Assembly: GCF_031082405.1 (NCBI RefSeq)
Contig: NZ_JAVHJU010000075.1
Location: forward strand, 38,358 to 102,357
From: Amycolatopsis sp. A133
GTDB taxonomy: Bacteria; Actinomycetota; Actinomycetes; Mycobacteriales; Pseudonocardiaceae
Length of the DNA stretch: 64,000 nt
Direction: 5' to 3'
Shown: positions 16,168-26,055 of the stretch, piece by piece
Numbering within the stretch: the first letter of the stretch is position 1
How the letters are laid out: the number at the start of each line of letters is the position of its first letter
Notes under the pieces: model-generated
Databases searched by the model: none
What the model saw: only the letters and a program-made list of their open reading frames with translations
What the model was told of the DNA's origin: nothing
Position numbers and translations under genes: made by a program

Positions 16168-16664
16168 GCACTCCTCTCCGCGCTGTGCTCGAGCACGCCC
16201 CGGAGGGTCTCGAGCCCGCGGGCGGCCTGGCTCCGGACGGTCCCTTCCGAGCAGCGCAGCACCTCCGCGACCTCCGCGGCCGGCAGGTCGGCGCAGTAGC
16301 GGAGGACGACGGCGGCGCGCTGCTTCGGCGGGACTTCGGCGAGTGCGCGCAGGAGCGGCCCCGAAATACCGGTCACGGACTCGGGGGACGGCACGTCCGG
16401 CACAACACCGTCACGGCGTTCGCGACGCCGCCACGGCCGCCGGGACTCGTCGAGCCAGCAACGCAGCAGGACCTGCCGGGCGTAGTGGTCGACGGGCCCC
16501 CGCCGGATGATCTTCGGCCAGACCCGGTACAGCTTGACCAGTGCGTTCTGGACGAGGTCCTCGGCCAGGTGCCAGTCGCCGCACAGCAGGTACGCCGTCC
16601 GTCGCAGCACCAGTGCCCGCGCCCGGGCGAACTCCCGGAAGTCCGCGTCTTCCGCCGTCCGCAT
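16164..16664 (-). CDS. SigE-family ECF RNA polymerase sigma factor
   Basis: A 166-aa ECF sigma factor of the actinobacterial SigE (ECF41-unlike, short) family. Region 2 reads AYLLCGDWHLAEDLVQNALVKLY and region 4 contains VPPKQRAAVVLRYCADLP, then LRCSEGTVRSQAARGLETLR as its HTH. Only regions 2 and 4 are present. The downstream membrane gene overlaps by 4 nt and is the likely control partner. Confidence 0.9.
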   Translation of the reverse strand: MRTAEDADFREFARARALVLRRTAYLLCGDWHLAEDLVQNALVKLYRVWPKIIRRGPVDHYARQVLLRCWLDESRRPWRRRERRDGVVPDVPSPESVTGISGPLLRALAEVPPKQRAAVVLRYCADLPAAEVAEVLRCSEGTVRSQAARGLETLRGVLEHSAERSA

Positions 16665-16728
16665 CGCGCCTCCTCGTCCGTCTTCCGGTGTACCTCACGG
16701 ACGAAGGGGCGCGGCGCGTTGCACGGGA

Positions 16729-17421
16729 TCAGGAATTCAGGTCGATCCGCTTGAAGGTGGCGTAGCGGTCGGGGGTGTAGGCCAGCTCGCCCGCCTTGCC
16801 GGAGATCACGCGGTCGTTCGTCCCGGCGGCGAAGAGCTTGTAGTAGCCGGACGCGCAGGCCGGGAGCACGCCTTCGCGGTTTTCGTAGGTGGTGCCGGTG
16901 GCCGCGCCGCTGCGGACGTTGTCCACGACGGTCTTCGCGGCCGCCGACAGCTGCGAGTAGCCGATCTTCGCCAGGCCCGACAGGTCGCCGCACGCGTGCG
17001 TCGTGCCGCCGCCGACGTCGATGACCTTGAAGGTGGCGTAGTGGTCGCCGGTGTAGAAGTACTCGCCGGCGCTGCCGGTCACGATGCGGCGCGTGCCGCG
17101 GGTGCTCGAGCCGGGCGTCGGCACCGTGTACTCGTGGTAGTAGCCCGACGCGCAGGCCGGGAGGATGCCTTCCCGGTTGTCGAAGACGACGCCGTCGTTC
17201 TTCGGGTAGGGGAACGGCCCGTTCGTCCGGATCAGGTTGTACGTCGTCGTCGCTTCGGCCGGCAGCGCCGGGAGCGTCGTGTGCGAAAAGCCCGACAGGT
17301 TCCCGCAGGCGTTCTGCGCGACGACGGCCGGGGAAGCCGCGGAAGCGGTGGTGACCCCGGCGGTCAACGTGGCCAGGAGCGCGAAGAGGACCGCGACCAG
17401 GCGTGATCGGTAGTTGGTCAT
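16729..17421 (-). CDS. Secreted tandem guanyl-specific ribonuclease (RNase Sa-like), second domain degenerate
   Basis: A 230-aa exported protein with signal peptide 1-29 (ASA/AS). Domain 1 (about 39-136) is very close to Streptomyces RNase Sa: GPFPYPKNDGVVFDNRE, YYHEYT, RGTRRIVTG, YTGDHYATF. Catalytic Glu84, Arg108/Arg112 and His127 are in place. Domain 2 (about 144-228) repeats the fold (CGDLSGL, NREGVLPACASGYY, RYATFKRID) and keeps Glu183 and an Arg (204). It lacks the GPFPY base-recognition loop, and the general-acid His is replaced by Arg219. Domain 2 is therefore probably non-catalytic. No barstar-like inhibitor gene is adjacent. Confidence 0.87.
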   Translation of the reverse strand: MTNYRSRLVAVLFALLATLTAGVTTASAASPAVVAQNACGNLSGFSHTTLPALPAEATTTYNLIRTNGPFPYPKNDGVVFDNREGILPACASGYYHEYTVPTPGSSTRGTRRIVTGSAGEYFYTGDHYATFKVIDVGGGTTHACGDLSGLAKIGYSQLSAAAKTVVDNVRSGAATGTTYENREGVLPACASGYYKLFAAGTNDRVISGKAGELAYTPDRYATFKRIDLNS

Positions 17422-17553
17422 TTTCGGACCGTAACCCGATCGGATGATCCTCAGGAGACGGCGACGTGAACTTCCGCACCACGGCGCCGAAGTCCCGACG
17501 AACGGACGGGGCCGGACGGCGGGAAGCGGACACCCCGGCTCCCTTGTGGAGGG

Positions 17554-18039
17554 TCAGCCCCCGAGCTTGGGGAACTTCTCCGAGAGCCGCTCGTAGACGA
17601 TCGGCGGGACGAGGTGCTCGATGTCGCCCCCGAGCGCCGCGACCTCCTTGACCAGTGAGCTGGACACGAAGCCGTACGCGGGGTTGTTCGCCATCAGCAG
17701 CGTCTCGACGCCGGTGAGCTCGCGGTTCATCTGCGCCATCTGCAGCTCGTAGTCGAAGTCGCTGACCGAGCGCAGGCCCTTGGCGACCGCCGCGATGTCG
17801 TGCTCGCGGCAGTAGTCGACCAGCAGGCCCTCCCACGAATCGACCCGGATGTTCGGCAGCTTCGCGGTGATCTCGCGCAGCATGTCGAGCCGTTCGGAGA
17901 CCTCGAAGAGGCCCTTCTTCGACCGGTTCACCCCCACCGCGACGACGACCTCGTCGAACAGCCGGCTCGCCCGTTCGATGATGTCGAGGTGCCCGTTGGT
18001 GGCCGGATCGTAGGAACCGGGACAGACCGCTCGCCGCAT
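17554..18039 (-). CDS. coaD: Phosphopantetheine adenylyltransferase
   Basis: A 161-aa CoA-pathway enzyme that transfers AMP from ATP to 4'-phosphopantetheine. The nucleotidyltransferase motif GSYDPATNGHLDI is at the N-terminus, and VAKGLRSVSDFDYELQMA and the C-terminal FVSSSLVKEVAALGG are family signatures. The start is the ATG at 18039; the longer frame upstream encodes unrelated sequence. It lies 43 bp after the rsmD stop, the common rsmD-coaD pair. Confidence 0.96.
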   Translation of the reverse strand: MRRAVCPGSYDPATNGHLDIIERASRLFDEVVVAVGVNRSKKGLFEVSERLDMLREITAKLPNIRVDSWEGLLVDYCREHDIAAVAKGLRSVSDFDYELQMAQMNRELTGVETLLMANNPAYGFVSSSLVKEVAALGGDIEHLVPPIVYERLSEKFPKLGG

Positions 18040-18082
18040 GTCGCGGACGCTACCGTGCCGGACCCGGTCTCCGCCGCGTGGT

Positions 18083-18643
18083 TCACGCCACAGCTGTGTA
18101 CTCCGCCCAGAAGACGGCCGTGTCGCCGTACTTCTTGGCGCGCGTCGCCTCGAAGCCCGGCGGCCAGCCCGGCTCGCCGTCGCGGGCGGCGCGCTCGAGC
18201 ACCACCAGGGCCGAGGTCCCCAGCCAGCCGCCGGCCGCCAGCGCCGCCAGCACGGACCCGAGCGCCGCCGCGTCCACGGCGTACGGCGGGTCGGCGAGCA
18301 CGAGGTCGAACGCGGCGGGTGCGGGCGCCGCGACGACCGCCTCGACCTGCCCGGCCCGGACCGTGCCGCCCAGGCCCAGCGCCGCGACATTGCCCCGCAG
18401 GACCTCCACGGCCCGCCGGTCGGACTCGACGAACAGCGCGTCCGCCGCGCCGCGGGAGAGGGCTTCGAGGCCGAGCGCGCCGGACCCGGCGTAGAGGTCC
18501 AGGACGTGGGCGCCGTCCAGCTCGCCTGCCGTCTCGAGGGCGTTGAACAGGGCTTCCCGCACGCGTTCCGACGTCGGCCGGGTGCCCTTCGGCGGCACCT
18601 TCAGCCGCCGCCCGCCCGCCGTCCCGGCCACGATCCTGGTCAC
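18083..18643 (-). CDS. rsmD: 16S rRNA (guanine966-N2)-methyltransferase
   Basis: A 186-aa SAM-dependent methyltransferase. The start TRIVAGTAGGRRL is diagnostic, then RPTSERVREALFN, the SAM motif VLDLYAGSGALGLEALSRG and the catalytic LVLADPPY. The GTG at 18643 sits at the conserved N-terminus; the frame continues upstream without similarity. A C6/G6 hairpin (18643-18660) overlaps the start region. Confidence 0.95.
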   Translation of the reverse strand: MTRIVAGTAGGRRLKVPPKGTRPTSERVREALFNALETAGELDGAHVLDLYAGSGALGLEALSRGAADALFVESDRRAVEVLRGNVAALGLGGTVRAGQVEAVVAAPAPAAFDLVLADPPYAVDAAALGSVLAALAAGGWLGTSALVVLERAARDGEPGWPPGFEATRAKKYGDTAVFWAEYTAVA

Positions 18644-18767
18644 CCCCCGATTGTGGGGGGACGGCGCGCGGCGCGGATGACCGGGACACGGGTGTCCCCG
18701 CCCGGGCCACCGCGTAGAGTCGTTCTTCGCCCTCGGAGGCGATCCCAAAGCTGTCAAGGAGCCATGC

Positions 18768-20882
18768 GTGTCCGAACCTCGGGTCAGACGGGCCGAGATC
18801 GCCATCGAACAAGCCCACGTCGATCGCGTGTACACCCGTCTGGACGAACTGAAGGCCCAGGCCGAGGCGATGCGCACGAAGGGCTACGAGATCGGCCGGG
18901 GAGCGCAGCGCGAGGCGATCTTCGAGCAGGCGTCGATGCTGTTCGAGCGCGACATGATGGTCCACCACGCCAATCAGACGCTGCAGACGCTCGACGCCGA
19001 GTACGAGGGCCTCGTCTTCGGCCGGCTCGACCACCTCGACACCGAGCGCGTGTACGTCGGCAGGCTCGGCATCCGCGACGCCGAGTTCGACAACCTCGTC
19101 ACCGACTGGCGCGCGCCGGCCGCGGCGGCCTTCTACCAGGCCACGGCCGAGGAACCGATGGACGTCGTGCGGCGGCGCGTGATCCGCTGCTCGGGCCAGA
19201 ACGTCCTCGACGTCGACGACGACGTCCTGATGGCCGACGCCGTGCCCGAGGACATGCAGATCGTCGGCGAAGGCGCGCTGATGGCCGCGCTGGGCCGCTC
19301 GCGCGGCGAGAAGATGCGCGACATCGTCGCGACCATCCAGAAGGAGCAGGACGAGGTCATCCGGGCGCCGTGGCGCGGCGTCACCGAGATCACCGGCGGG
19401 CCGGGCACCGGCAAGACCGCGGTCGCCCTGCACCGCGCCGCCTACCTGCTGTACCGCTACCGGCGTCAGCTCGGCGGGGCCGGCGTGCTGGTGATCGGGC
19501 CGTCGGGCGTGTTCACCAGCTACATCTCGCGGGTCCTCCCCTCCATGGGTGAAACGAACGTCGAACTGCGCGCGCTCGGCGAGGTCCTCGACGGCCTGGA
19601 GGCGACGCGGCAGGACGCGGCGCCGCTGGCGGCGGTCAAGGGTTCGCTGCGGATGCGGAAGGTGCTGCTGCGGGCGCTGCGCGACACGCCGCCCGAGGCG
19701 CCGGAGGAGATGCGGATCGTCTACCGCGGCGAAGTCCTCAAGCTGAACGCGCGCGAACTCGAGAAGGTCCGCCGCAAGGCCCACACGCAGGGCGCGCCGC
19801 CGAACCGGTCGCGGATCCGGGCGGCGGAGATGCTGCTGGACGCGCTGGCGGCGAAGGCTGAGGAGCACGCGAAGGACGACGGCAGGCAGCTCGACCGGGC
19901 CGAGCTGATCACCGACCTGGGCGAGCGGATCGACTTCCACCGCTTCCTCGTCGTCTGGTGGCCGGTGCTGTACCCCGCGCAGATCCTCAAGTGGCTCGGC
20001 GAGGAGAAGCGGCTGGCTTCGGCGGCCAAGGGCGTCCTGAACCGGCACGAGATCTCGATGCTGGCCGCGGACTTCGCCGACCGGTCGCGGGGCTGGTCGA
20101 TCGCGGACATGGCGCTGCTGGACGAGCTGCGCGTCCTGGTCGGGCCGGAGCCGAAGCGCAAGCGGCGCCAGGTGATCGAGGTCGAGCCGCAGCGCTCGGG
20201 CGGGGCGCCGACGCGCCCGGAGCACTACGACGAGTACTCGCACGTGGTCGTCGACGAGTCGCAGGACCTTTCGCCGATGCAGTGGCGGATGGTGGGGCGG
20301 CGCGGGAAGTACGCGAGCTGGACGGTGGTCGGCGACCCGGTGCAGAGCTCGTGGCCGGACCCGGCGGAGGCGGCTTCGGCGCGGGACCAGGCGTTCGGCG
20401 TCAAGACGGCCCGGCGCCGGTTCACGCTGCGCACCAACTACCGGAACTCGGCGGAGATCTTCGACCTGGCGGCGAAGGTCGTGGCCGGGCACGCGGAGTC
20501 CGGCGAGCTGCCGGTGGCGGTCCGCCGCACCGGGGTGGAGCCGGAGGTCCGCCCGGTCGAGGCGGCCGGCCTGGCTCCGGCGACGCAGGCAGCGGTGAAG
20601 GAACTGCTCGGCGCGGTCGAGGGCACGGTCGGCGTCATCACGGCGATGGACCGGGTGCCGGAGGTCGCGGGCTGGCTGGCGGCCCAGGCGGACGAGCGGC
20701 TGAAGGTCGTCGGCAGCCTGGATTCGAAGGGCCTGGAGTACGACGCGGTGGTGCTGGTGGAGCCGATCGAGCTGATCACCGAGTCGACGACGGGCCGCCG
20801 GGTGCTGTACGTGGCGCTGACGCGGGCGACGCAGCAGCTGATCGTGCTGGCCTCGAACCCGGACTGGATCCCGGCCGCCTGA
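18768..20882 (+). CDS. helD: HelD-like RNA polymerase recycling ATPase
   Basis: A 704-aa UvrD/Rep-like protein of the actinobacterial HelD class. The N-terminal coiled coil (about 5-60) would form the arm that enters the RNA polymerase secondary channel. Walker A is GGPGTGKTAVALHR at about 205-218, the DExx-like motif is VVVDESQDLSPMQWRM, and the late helicase motifs are GDPVQSSWPD, TLRTNYRNS and LYVALTRATQQL. HelD frees stalled polymerase, and some members protect against rifamycins. The start is GTG. It diverges from rsmD. I see no rifamycin-associated inverted repeat upstream. Confidence 0.9.
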   Translation: MSEPRVRRAEIAIEQAHVDRVYTRLDELKAQAEAMRTKGYEIGRGAQREAIFEQASMLFERDMMVHHANQTLQTLDAEYEGLVFGRLDHLDTERVYVGRLGIRDAEFDNLVTDWRAPAAAAFYQATAEEPMDVVRRRVIRCSGQNVLDVDDDVLMADAVPEDMQIVGEGALMAALGRSRGEKMRDIVATIQKEQDEVIRAPWRGVTEITGGPGTGKTAVALHRAAYLLYRYRRQLGGAGVLVIGPSGVFTSYISRVLPSMGETNVELRALGEVLDGLEATRQDAAPLAAVKGSLRMRKVLLRALRDTPPEAPEEMRIVYRGEVLKLNARELEKVRRKAHTQGAPPNRSRIRAAEMLLDALAAKAEEHAKDDGRQLDRAELITDLGERIDFHRFLVVWWPVLYPAQILKWLGEEKRLASAAKGVLNRHEISMLAADFADRSRGWSIADMALLDELRVLVGPEPKRKRRQVIEVEPQRSGGAPTRPEHYDEYSHVVVDESQDLSPMQWRMVGRRGKYASWTVVGDPVQSSWPDPAEAASARDQAFGVKTARRRFTLRTNYRNSAEIFDLAAKVVAGHAESGELPVAVRRTGVEPEVRPVEAAGLAPATQAAVKELLGAVEGTVGVITAMDRVPEVAGWLAAQADERLKVVGSLDSKGLEYDAVVLVEPIELITESTTGRRVLYVALTRATQQLIVLASNPDWIPAA

Positions 20883-20895
20883 CCCGACGTCCCAT

Positions 20896-20913
20896 GCGCC
20901 CCGATCGGGGCGC
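20896..20913 (+). terminator. Terminator hairpin after helD
   Basis: Perfect 18-bp palindrome GCGCCCCGATCGGGGCGC, 13 bp past the helD stop. It is followed by further inverted repeats to 21119. Confidence 0.65.
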
Positions 20914-20935
20914 TTGAGGCCGTGCCCGGGAAACG

Positions 20936-20996
20936 CTGAAGGGCCCCTTCGAGGGGCGGGAGGCGGGGTTCCCGTGCCCTTGAAGGAGCCCTTCAG
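20936..20996. repeat. Large inverted repeat (CTGAAGGG ... CCCTTCAG)
   Basis: Two 20-bp arms (20936-20955 and 20977-20996) pair with two mismatches. Each arm is itself almost palindromic around GAAGGGCCCCTTC or its variant. It lies between the convergent helD and WD40 genes. The TGAAGGG/CCCTTCA type resembles dispersed elements I recall from Amycolatopsis genomes. Confidence 0.6.
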
Positions 20997-21055
20997 ACCC
21001 CCGGTGAAATAAACGTCGTGGGACGAGTTCGTCCGAGGGCATGTCTAGCCGATCC

Positions 21056-21119
21056 GGGTTGTTCGGTGTCCGCGCGCGGCCACCGAACAACAACGCCGAA
21101 CAACAACGCCGAACAACCC
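21056..21119. repeat. Tandem CGAACAACAACGC copies with a mirrored arm
   Basis: GGGTTGTTCGGTG at 21056-21068 can pair with either of two downstream segments, CACCGAACAA (21081-21090) or CCGAACAACCC (21109-21119). The right side is three copies of a 13-bp unit, the last truncated. It abuts the stop of the WD40 gene at 21121. Confidence 0.6.
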
Positions 21120-21120
21120 G

Positions 21121-24100
21121 TCAGGGGCAGGGCGGGCGGTAGTCCAGGTCGGGGAGGCTGTCCGCCCACTCCGCCTCGGTGATCCGGGGCGAGACCGCCG
21201 CGCAGATCCGTTCGGCCGCCCGGTCGGGGTCGGCCTCCCAGAACCGGACCGTGCCGTCCGCGCCCGCGCCCGCCAGCGTGTGGCCGTCCGGGGCGAACTG
21301 GGCGGCGTAGACGCGGTCGCGCTGCTCGGGCAGCACCGCCCACGGCGCCGCCGTCCTCACGTCCCACAGCCGGATCGTGCGGTCGTAGCTGCCGGACGCC
21401 AGCCTCCGGCCGTCGCCGCTGAACGACACCGACATGACGACGTCCGTGTGGCCGTCCAGGACCGCCGGGGGCGGCACGTGCGCCGGGTCCGCCACGTCCC
21501 AGAGGCGCACCGTGCGGTCCGCGCTCCCCGTGGCGATGTGCTTGCCGTCGGCGCTGTAGGCGATCGAAAACACCGTGTCGGTGTGTCCCGCCAGTGTTGC
21601 CAGCGGCCGCGGGGCCCGGGGCGCCGAGACGTCCCAGAGCCGCGCGGTGTGGTCCCAGCCGGCGGTCGCGAGCGTCCGGCCGTCGGGGCTGAAGGCGATG
21701 GTGTGGACGTCGTCGGCGTGGCCCTCCAGCTTCGCGATCTCGACCGGCCGGGTGCGGTCGGCGAGGTCCCAGAGCCGGGCCGTGTGGCCGTCGCCCGCCG
21801 TGGCCAGCAGCCGGCCGTCCGGGCTGAACCGGACCGCGTCGACGTCGTCGTGGAGCCGGTTGAACACCATGGGCGGGCCGGGCCGGGCCGGGTCGGTGAT
21901 GTCCCGCAGCGTCATCGTGTGGTCCCAGCTGCCGGTGGCCAGTGTCCGGCCGTCCGGGCTGACGGCGACACCGCAGACCGCGTCGCCGAATCCGCCGATC
22001 GTGGCGAGCGGCCGGGGCGCGCGCGGGTCGGTGCGGTCGTGCAGCCGCACGGCCTCGTCGTAGCCGCCGGTGGCCAGCAGCCTGCCCTCCCGGCCGAAGG
22101 TGACGTCGCACGCCTGGGCGGTGTGCGCGGGGATCGCGGGGCCGGGCAGGTCCCAGAGCCGGACGGACTGGTCGTCGCTGGCCGTGGCCAGGGTGCGGCC
22201 GTCGCGGGTGAAGACCGCGGAGACGACCGCGCCGATGTGCCCGGGCAGCGACGGCAGCTCGCGCGGCTGCCGCGGATCGGCGACGTCCCACAGCCGGGCC
22301 GTGCGGTCGAAGCCGGTGGTGGCGAGCGTGTGCCCGTCGGCGGTGAACGCCACCGAGCGCACGGTCGCCTTGTGCGTGGTGAGCGAAGCCAGCGGCGCCG
22401 GGTGGGCCGGGTCGGTGACGTCCCACAGCCGCGCGGTCTGGTCCTGGCTCGCCGTGGCGAGGGTGCGCCCGCCGGGGCCGAACGCGACCGCGTGCACGAC
22501 GTCGGTGTGCCCGGTCACGACGCCGAGCTCCCGCCGCGAAGCGACGTCCCAGACGCGCGCGGTCGTGTCGGCCGACGCGGAGGCGAGCAGCCGGCCGTCG
22601 CCGTCGAAGGCGAGGTTGTTGATGTAGGAGGTGTGCCCGGTCAGCTCCCCCGCCGGCCGCGGGCGGGCGGGGTCGGTCGTGTCGTACAGCCGGATCGTGC
22701 CCCGGGCGTCGGCGGTCGCCAGCAGCGGCCCGGCCGGGCTGAACGCGACGGCGTAGGACTTGCCCGCGTGCTGCTCGATCGTCGCGCCGGGACCCGGGCG
22801 GGCCGGGTCGGCGACGTCCCAGACGCGGACGGTGCCGTCGAAACCCGCGGTGGCGACGGTCCGGCCGTCGGCCGCGAAGGCGATGTTGTTGACGTTGCCG
22901 GTGTGCCCGGTGAGCACGCCCAGCGGCACCGGGTGGTGCGGGTCGTGGATGTCCCACAGCCGCGCGGTGCCGTCCCAGCTGGCCGTGGCGATGACCCGCC
23001 CGTCGGGGCGGAGGGCGACGGTGTTGACCCGGCCGGTGTGCCCGGTGAGCCGCGTCGAATACGGCGTCCCGAACATGCCGAGCAGGCCGCTGCGCTCTTC
23101 GACGCCGGGATCGAGGCGGTACGCGGCCAGCGCGAGCTGCGCGGCCAGCGCCGGGTTGGTGGCGCGCATGGCCAGCGCCTGGCCGGCGACCTTCTGGGCG
23201 AGCGCGTTGTTGCGCTGCTCGGTGGCCGTGCTCTCGGCGCGCACGGCGTAGGCGGTGGCGGCCACCGCGACGACCAGCAGCACCGCGAGCAGGGCCACCA
23301 GCTGCCGCAGGCGCCGGGTGCGACGGCGGTCGCGTTCCTCTTCGGCGTGCTCGACGGCGAGGCTCGCGTCGAGGAACCGCCGTTCCCGCCGGGACAACGC
23401 CGAGTCCTGGCGCGCGGCCCACTCCCGGGCGATGGCCAGCCGGGTGCCGCGGTAGAGCCAGCCGGGGTCCTCGTCGACGGACTCCCAGGCGTCGGTCGCT
23501 TCGGTGAGCTGCCGGTGGACGCGCAGGCCTTCGCGGTCTTCGGTGAGCCACTCGCGCAGCCGGGGCCAGCCGCGGATGAGGGCTTCGTGGGCGATTTCGA
23601 TGCCGGTGTCGTCGAGGGTGACCAGCCGGGCCGCGGCCAGCTCGGCGAGAACTACGGCGGCGTCGGTGTCGTCCTCGTCGTCGGTGTCGAGTTCGGCGCG
23701 GCCGATGCGGCGCTTGGTGTCTTCGGTGCCTTCGCCGAGCGCGGTCATGCGGAGGAAGATCTGCCGCGCCAGCCGCTGCTGACGCGGGGACAGCTTCGCG
23801 AAGGTGCCTTCGGACGTCTGCGCGATGGCCCGTTCGATGCCGCCGGTCGACTCGTAGGCGGCGAGGGTCAGCGTGGTGCCGCGGCGCCGCCGCCACGTCT
23901 CCAGCAGCGCGTGCGACAGCAGCGGCAGCACGCCGGGCTGGCCGGTTGCGTCCGCGACGAGCCGGGACACCAGCGCGTTCTCGACGCGGTACCCGGTGTC
24001 GACGGCGGGCCGCGAGATCGCCTGCCGGAGCTCCTCGGTCGTCATCGGGCCGACCAGGACCTGGGCGTCCTGCATGGCCTCGGCGAGCTCCGCGTGCCGT

Positions 24101-24921
24101 GCGCAGTGGGTGTAGAAGTCGGTGCGGATGCCGAGGACCACCCGGGTGCGGCTGCCCGGTTCGGTGGTCGCGGTGACGAGCGCGTCGAGGAACCGCGCCT
24201 GTTCCTGGTCGTCCTGGCAGAGGGTGAAGACCTCCTCGAACTGGTCGACGACCAGCACGAGGTCCTCGTCCCCGCCGTCGGCCAGCTGGCGGGCGGCGAG
24301 CCCGAGGTTGCGGGGGTTCGCGGCGAAGTCGTCGAGCAGGGCACCGGGCGCGACGCCGAGTGCGGCGGCGAACTTGACCGCGCACTCCTGCAGCGGGCGG
24401 GCGCCGGGGGTGAGCAGCACGACCGGGCCCTTCACCGAGGGCAGCAGGCCCGCCCGCAGCAGCGACGACTTCCCCGATCCGGACGCGCCGAGGACCGCGA
24501 GAAATCGTTGTCTTCCCAGCCGTTCGACGAGCTTTTCGACAAGCCGTTCGCGCCCGAAGAATCGTCCCGCGTCGGCGGGGGTGAAAGCGGCCAGCCCGAC
24601 GTACGGCGGAATTTCCCCTGGTTCCGGCTCAGGCGGTGAATCGGCACCGCCCGAGCGGGACTCTTCGGCGACGGCGTGCCAGCGTTCCGCCCATTCCCCC
24701 GGCACCCCGCCGCAGGCGCGGACGTAGGCCAGAGTGACCGCCAAGCTGGGGAGTTTCCGCCCGCCGGCGGCTTCCGAGAGCGTCCCGGCCGAGTAGTGCG
24801 CGCGCCGGCCGAGCTCGCGGTAGGTGGGATTCCCGGCACTCTCGCGCAATCGCCGGAGATCGGCGGCGAATTCGGTCAGCAGATCGTCCCCGGGATCCAA
24901 GGGTCGTTCCGGACGCGGCAC
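21121..24921 (-). CDS. HTH-STAND ATPase-WD40 protein
   Basis: A 1266-aa signalling protein. Residues of about 10-90 form an XRE-like HTH (TYRELGRRAHYSAGTLSEAAGGRKLPS). The nSTAND NTPase module follows, with Walker A GASGSGKSS at 145-153 and Walker B LVLVVDQFEEVF at about 220-231. A hydrophobic helix of about 20 residues lies near 535, then the linker typical of these proteins (NPALAAQLALAAYRLDP). Fourteen WD40 repeats (about 620-1235), each with a GH ... WD signature, would give two seven-bladed propellers. The GTG at 24921 is preceded by GGAGGAC. STAND proteins act as ligand-gated switches. The ligand and output are unknown here. Confidence 0.88.
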   Translation of the reverse strand: MPRPERPLDPGDDLLTEFAADLRRLRESAGNPTYRELGRRAHYSAGTLSEAAGGRKLPSLAVTLAYVRACGGVPGEWAERWHAVAEESRSGGADSPPEPEPGEIPPYVGLAAFTPADAGRFFGRERLVEKLVERLGRQRFLAVLGASGSGKSSLLRAGLLPSVKGPVVLLTPGARPLQECAVKFAAALGVAPGALLDDFAANPRNLGLAARQLADGGDEDLVLVVDQFEEVFTLCQDDQEQARFLDALVTATTEPGSRTRVVLGIRTDFYTHCARHAELAEAMQDAQVLVGPMTTEELRQAISRPAVDTGYRVENALVSRLVADATGQPGVLPLLSHALLETWRRRRGTTLTLAAYESTGGIERAIAQTSEGTFAKLSPRQQRLARQIFLRMTALGEGTEDTKRRIGRAELDTDDEDDTDAAVVLAELAAARLVTLDDTGIEIAHEALIRGWPRLREWLTEDREGLRVHRQLTEATDAWESVDEDPGWLYRGTRLAIAREWAARQDSALSRRERRFLDASLAVEHAEEERDRRRTRRLRQLVALLAVLLVVAVAATAYAVRAESTATEQRNNALAQKVAGQALAMRATNPALAAQLALAAYRLDPGVEERSGLLGMFGTPYSTRLTGHTGRVNTVALRPDGRVIATASWDGTARLWDIHDPHHPVPLGVLTGHTGNVNNIAFAADGRTVATAGFDGTVRVWDVADPARPGPGATIEQHAGKSYAVAFSPAGPLLATADARGTIRLYDTTDPARPRPAGELTGHTSYINNLAFDGDGRLLASASADTTARVWDVASRRELGVVTGHTDVVHAVAFGPGGRTLATASQDQTARLWDVTDPAHPAPLASLTTHKATVRSVAFTADGHTLATTGFDRTARLWDVADPRQPRELPSLPGHIGAVVSAVFTRDGRTLATASDDQSVRLWDLPGPAIPAHTAQACDVTFGREGRLLATGGYDEAVRLHDRTDPRAPRPLATIGGFGDAVCGVAVSPDGRTLATGSWDHTMTLRDITDPARPGPPMVFNRLHDDVDAVRFSPDGRLLATAGDGHTARLWDLADRTRPVEIAKLEGHADDVHTIAFSPDGRTLATAGWDHTARLWDVSAPRAPRPLATLAGHTDTVFSIAYSADGKHIATGSADRTVRLWDVADPAHVPPPAVLDGHTDVVMSVSFSGDGRRLASGSYDRTIRLWDVRTAAPWAVLPEQRDRVYAAQFAPDGHTLAGAGADGTVRFWEADPDRAAERICAAVSPRITEAEWADSLPDLDYRPPCP

Positions 24922-25062
24922 CCGTCCTCCTGTTTCTCTTTTTTCCGGTAAGCCCACCGTAGCCGGAGCGAGGGCCACTCAGGGGCGGTTCCGCACACGC
25001 GGCGTGAAGATCGTCACCGCCGGACGGGAAGCAATGGCGGCACCGGGGCGTTGACCCCGGTT

Positions 25063-26055
<993 letters not shown>

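Noticed and set aside
18643..18660. Rifamycin-associated element before helD
   Set aside because: The C6/G6 hairpin here lacks the GGGGCTTGC-type arms.
20993..24385. 1130-aa second frame over the STAND-WD40 gene
   Set aside because: Arg/Pro/His-rich translation with no domains; the frame of the WD40 protein explains the region.
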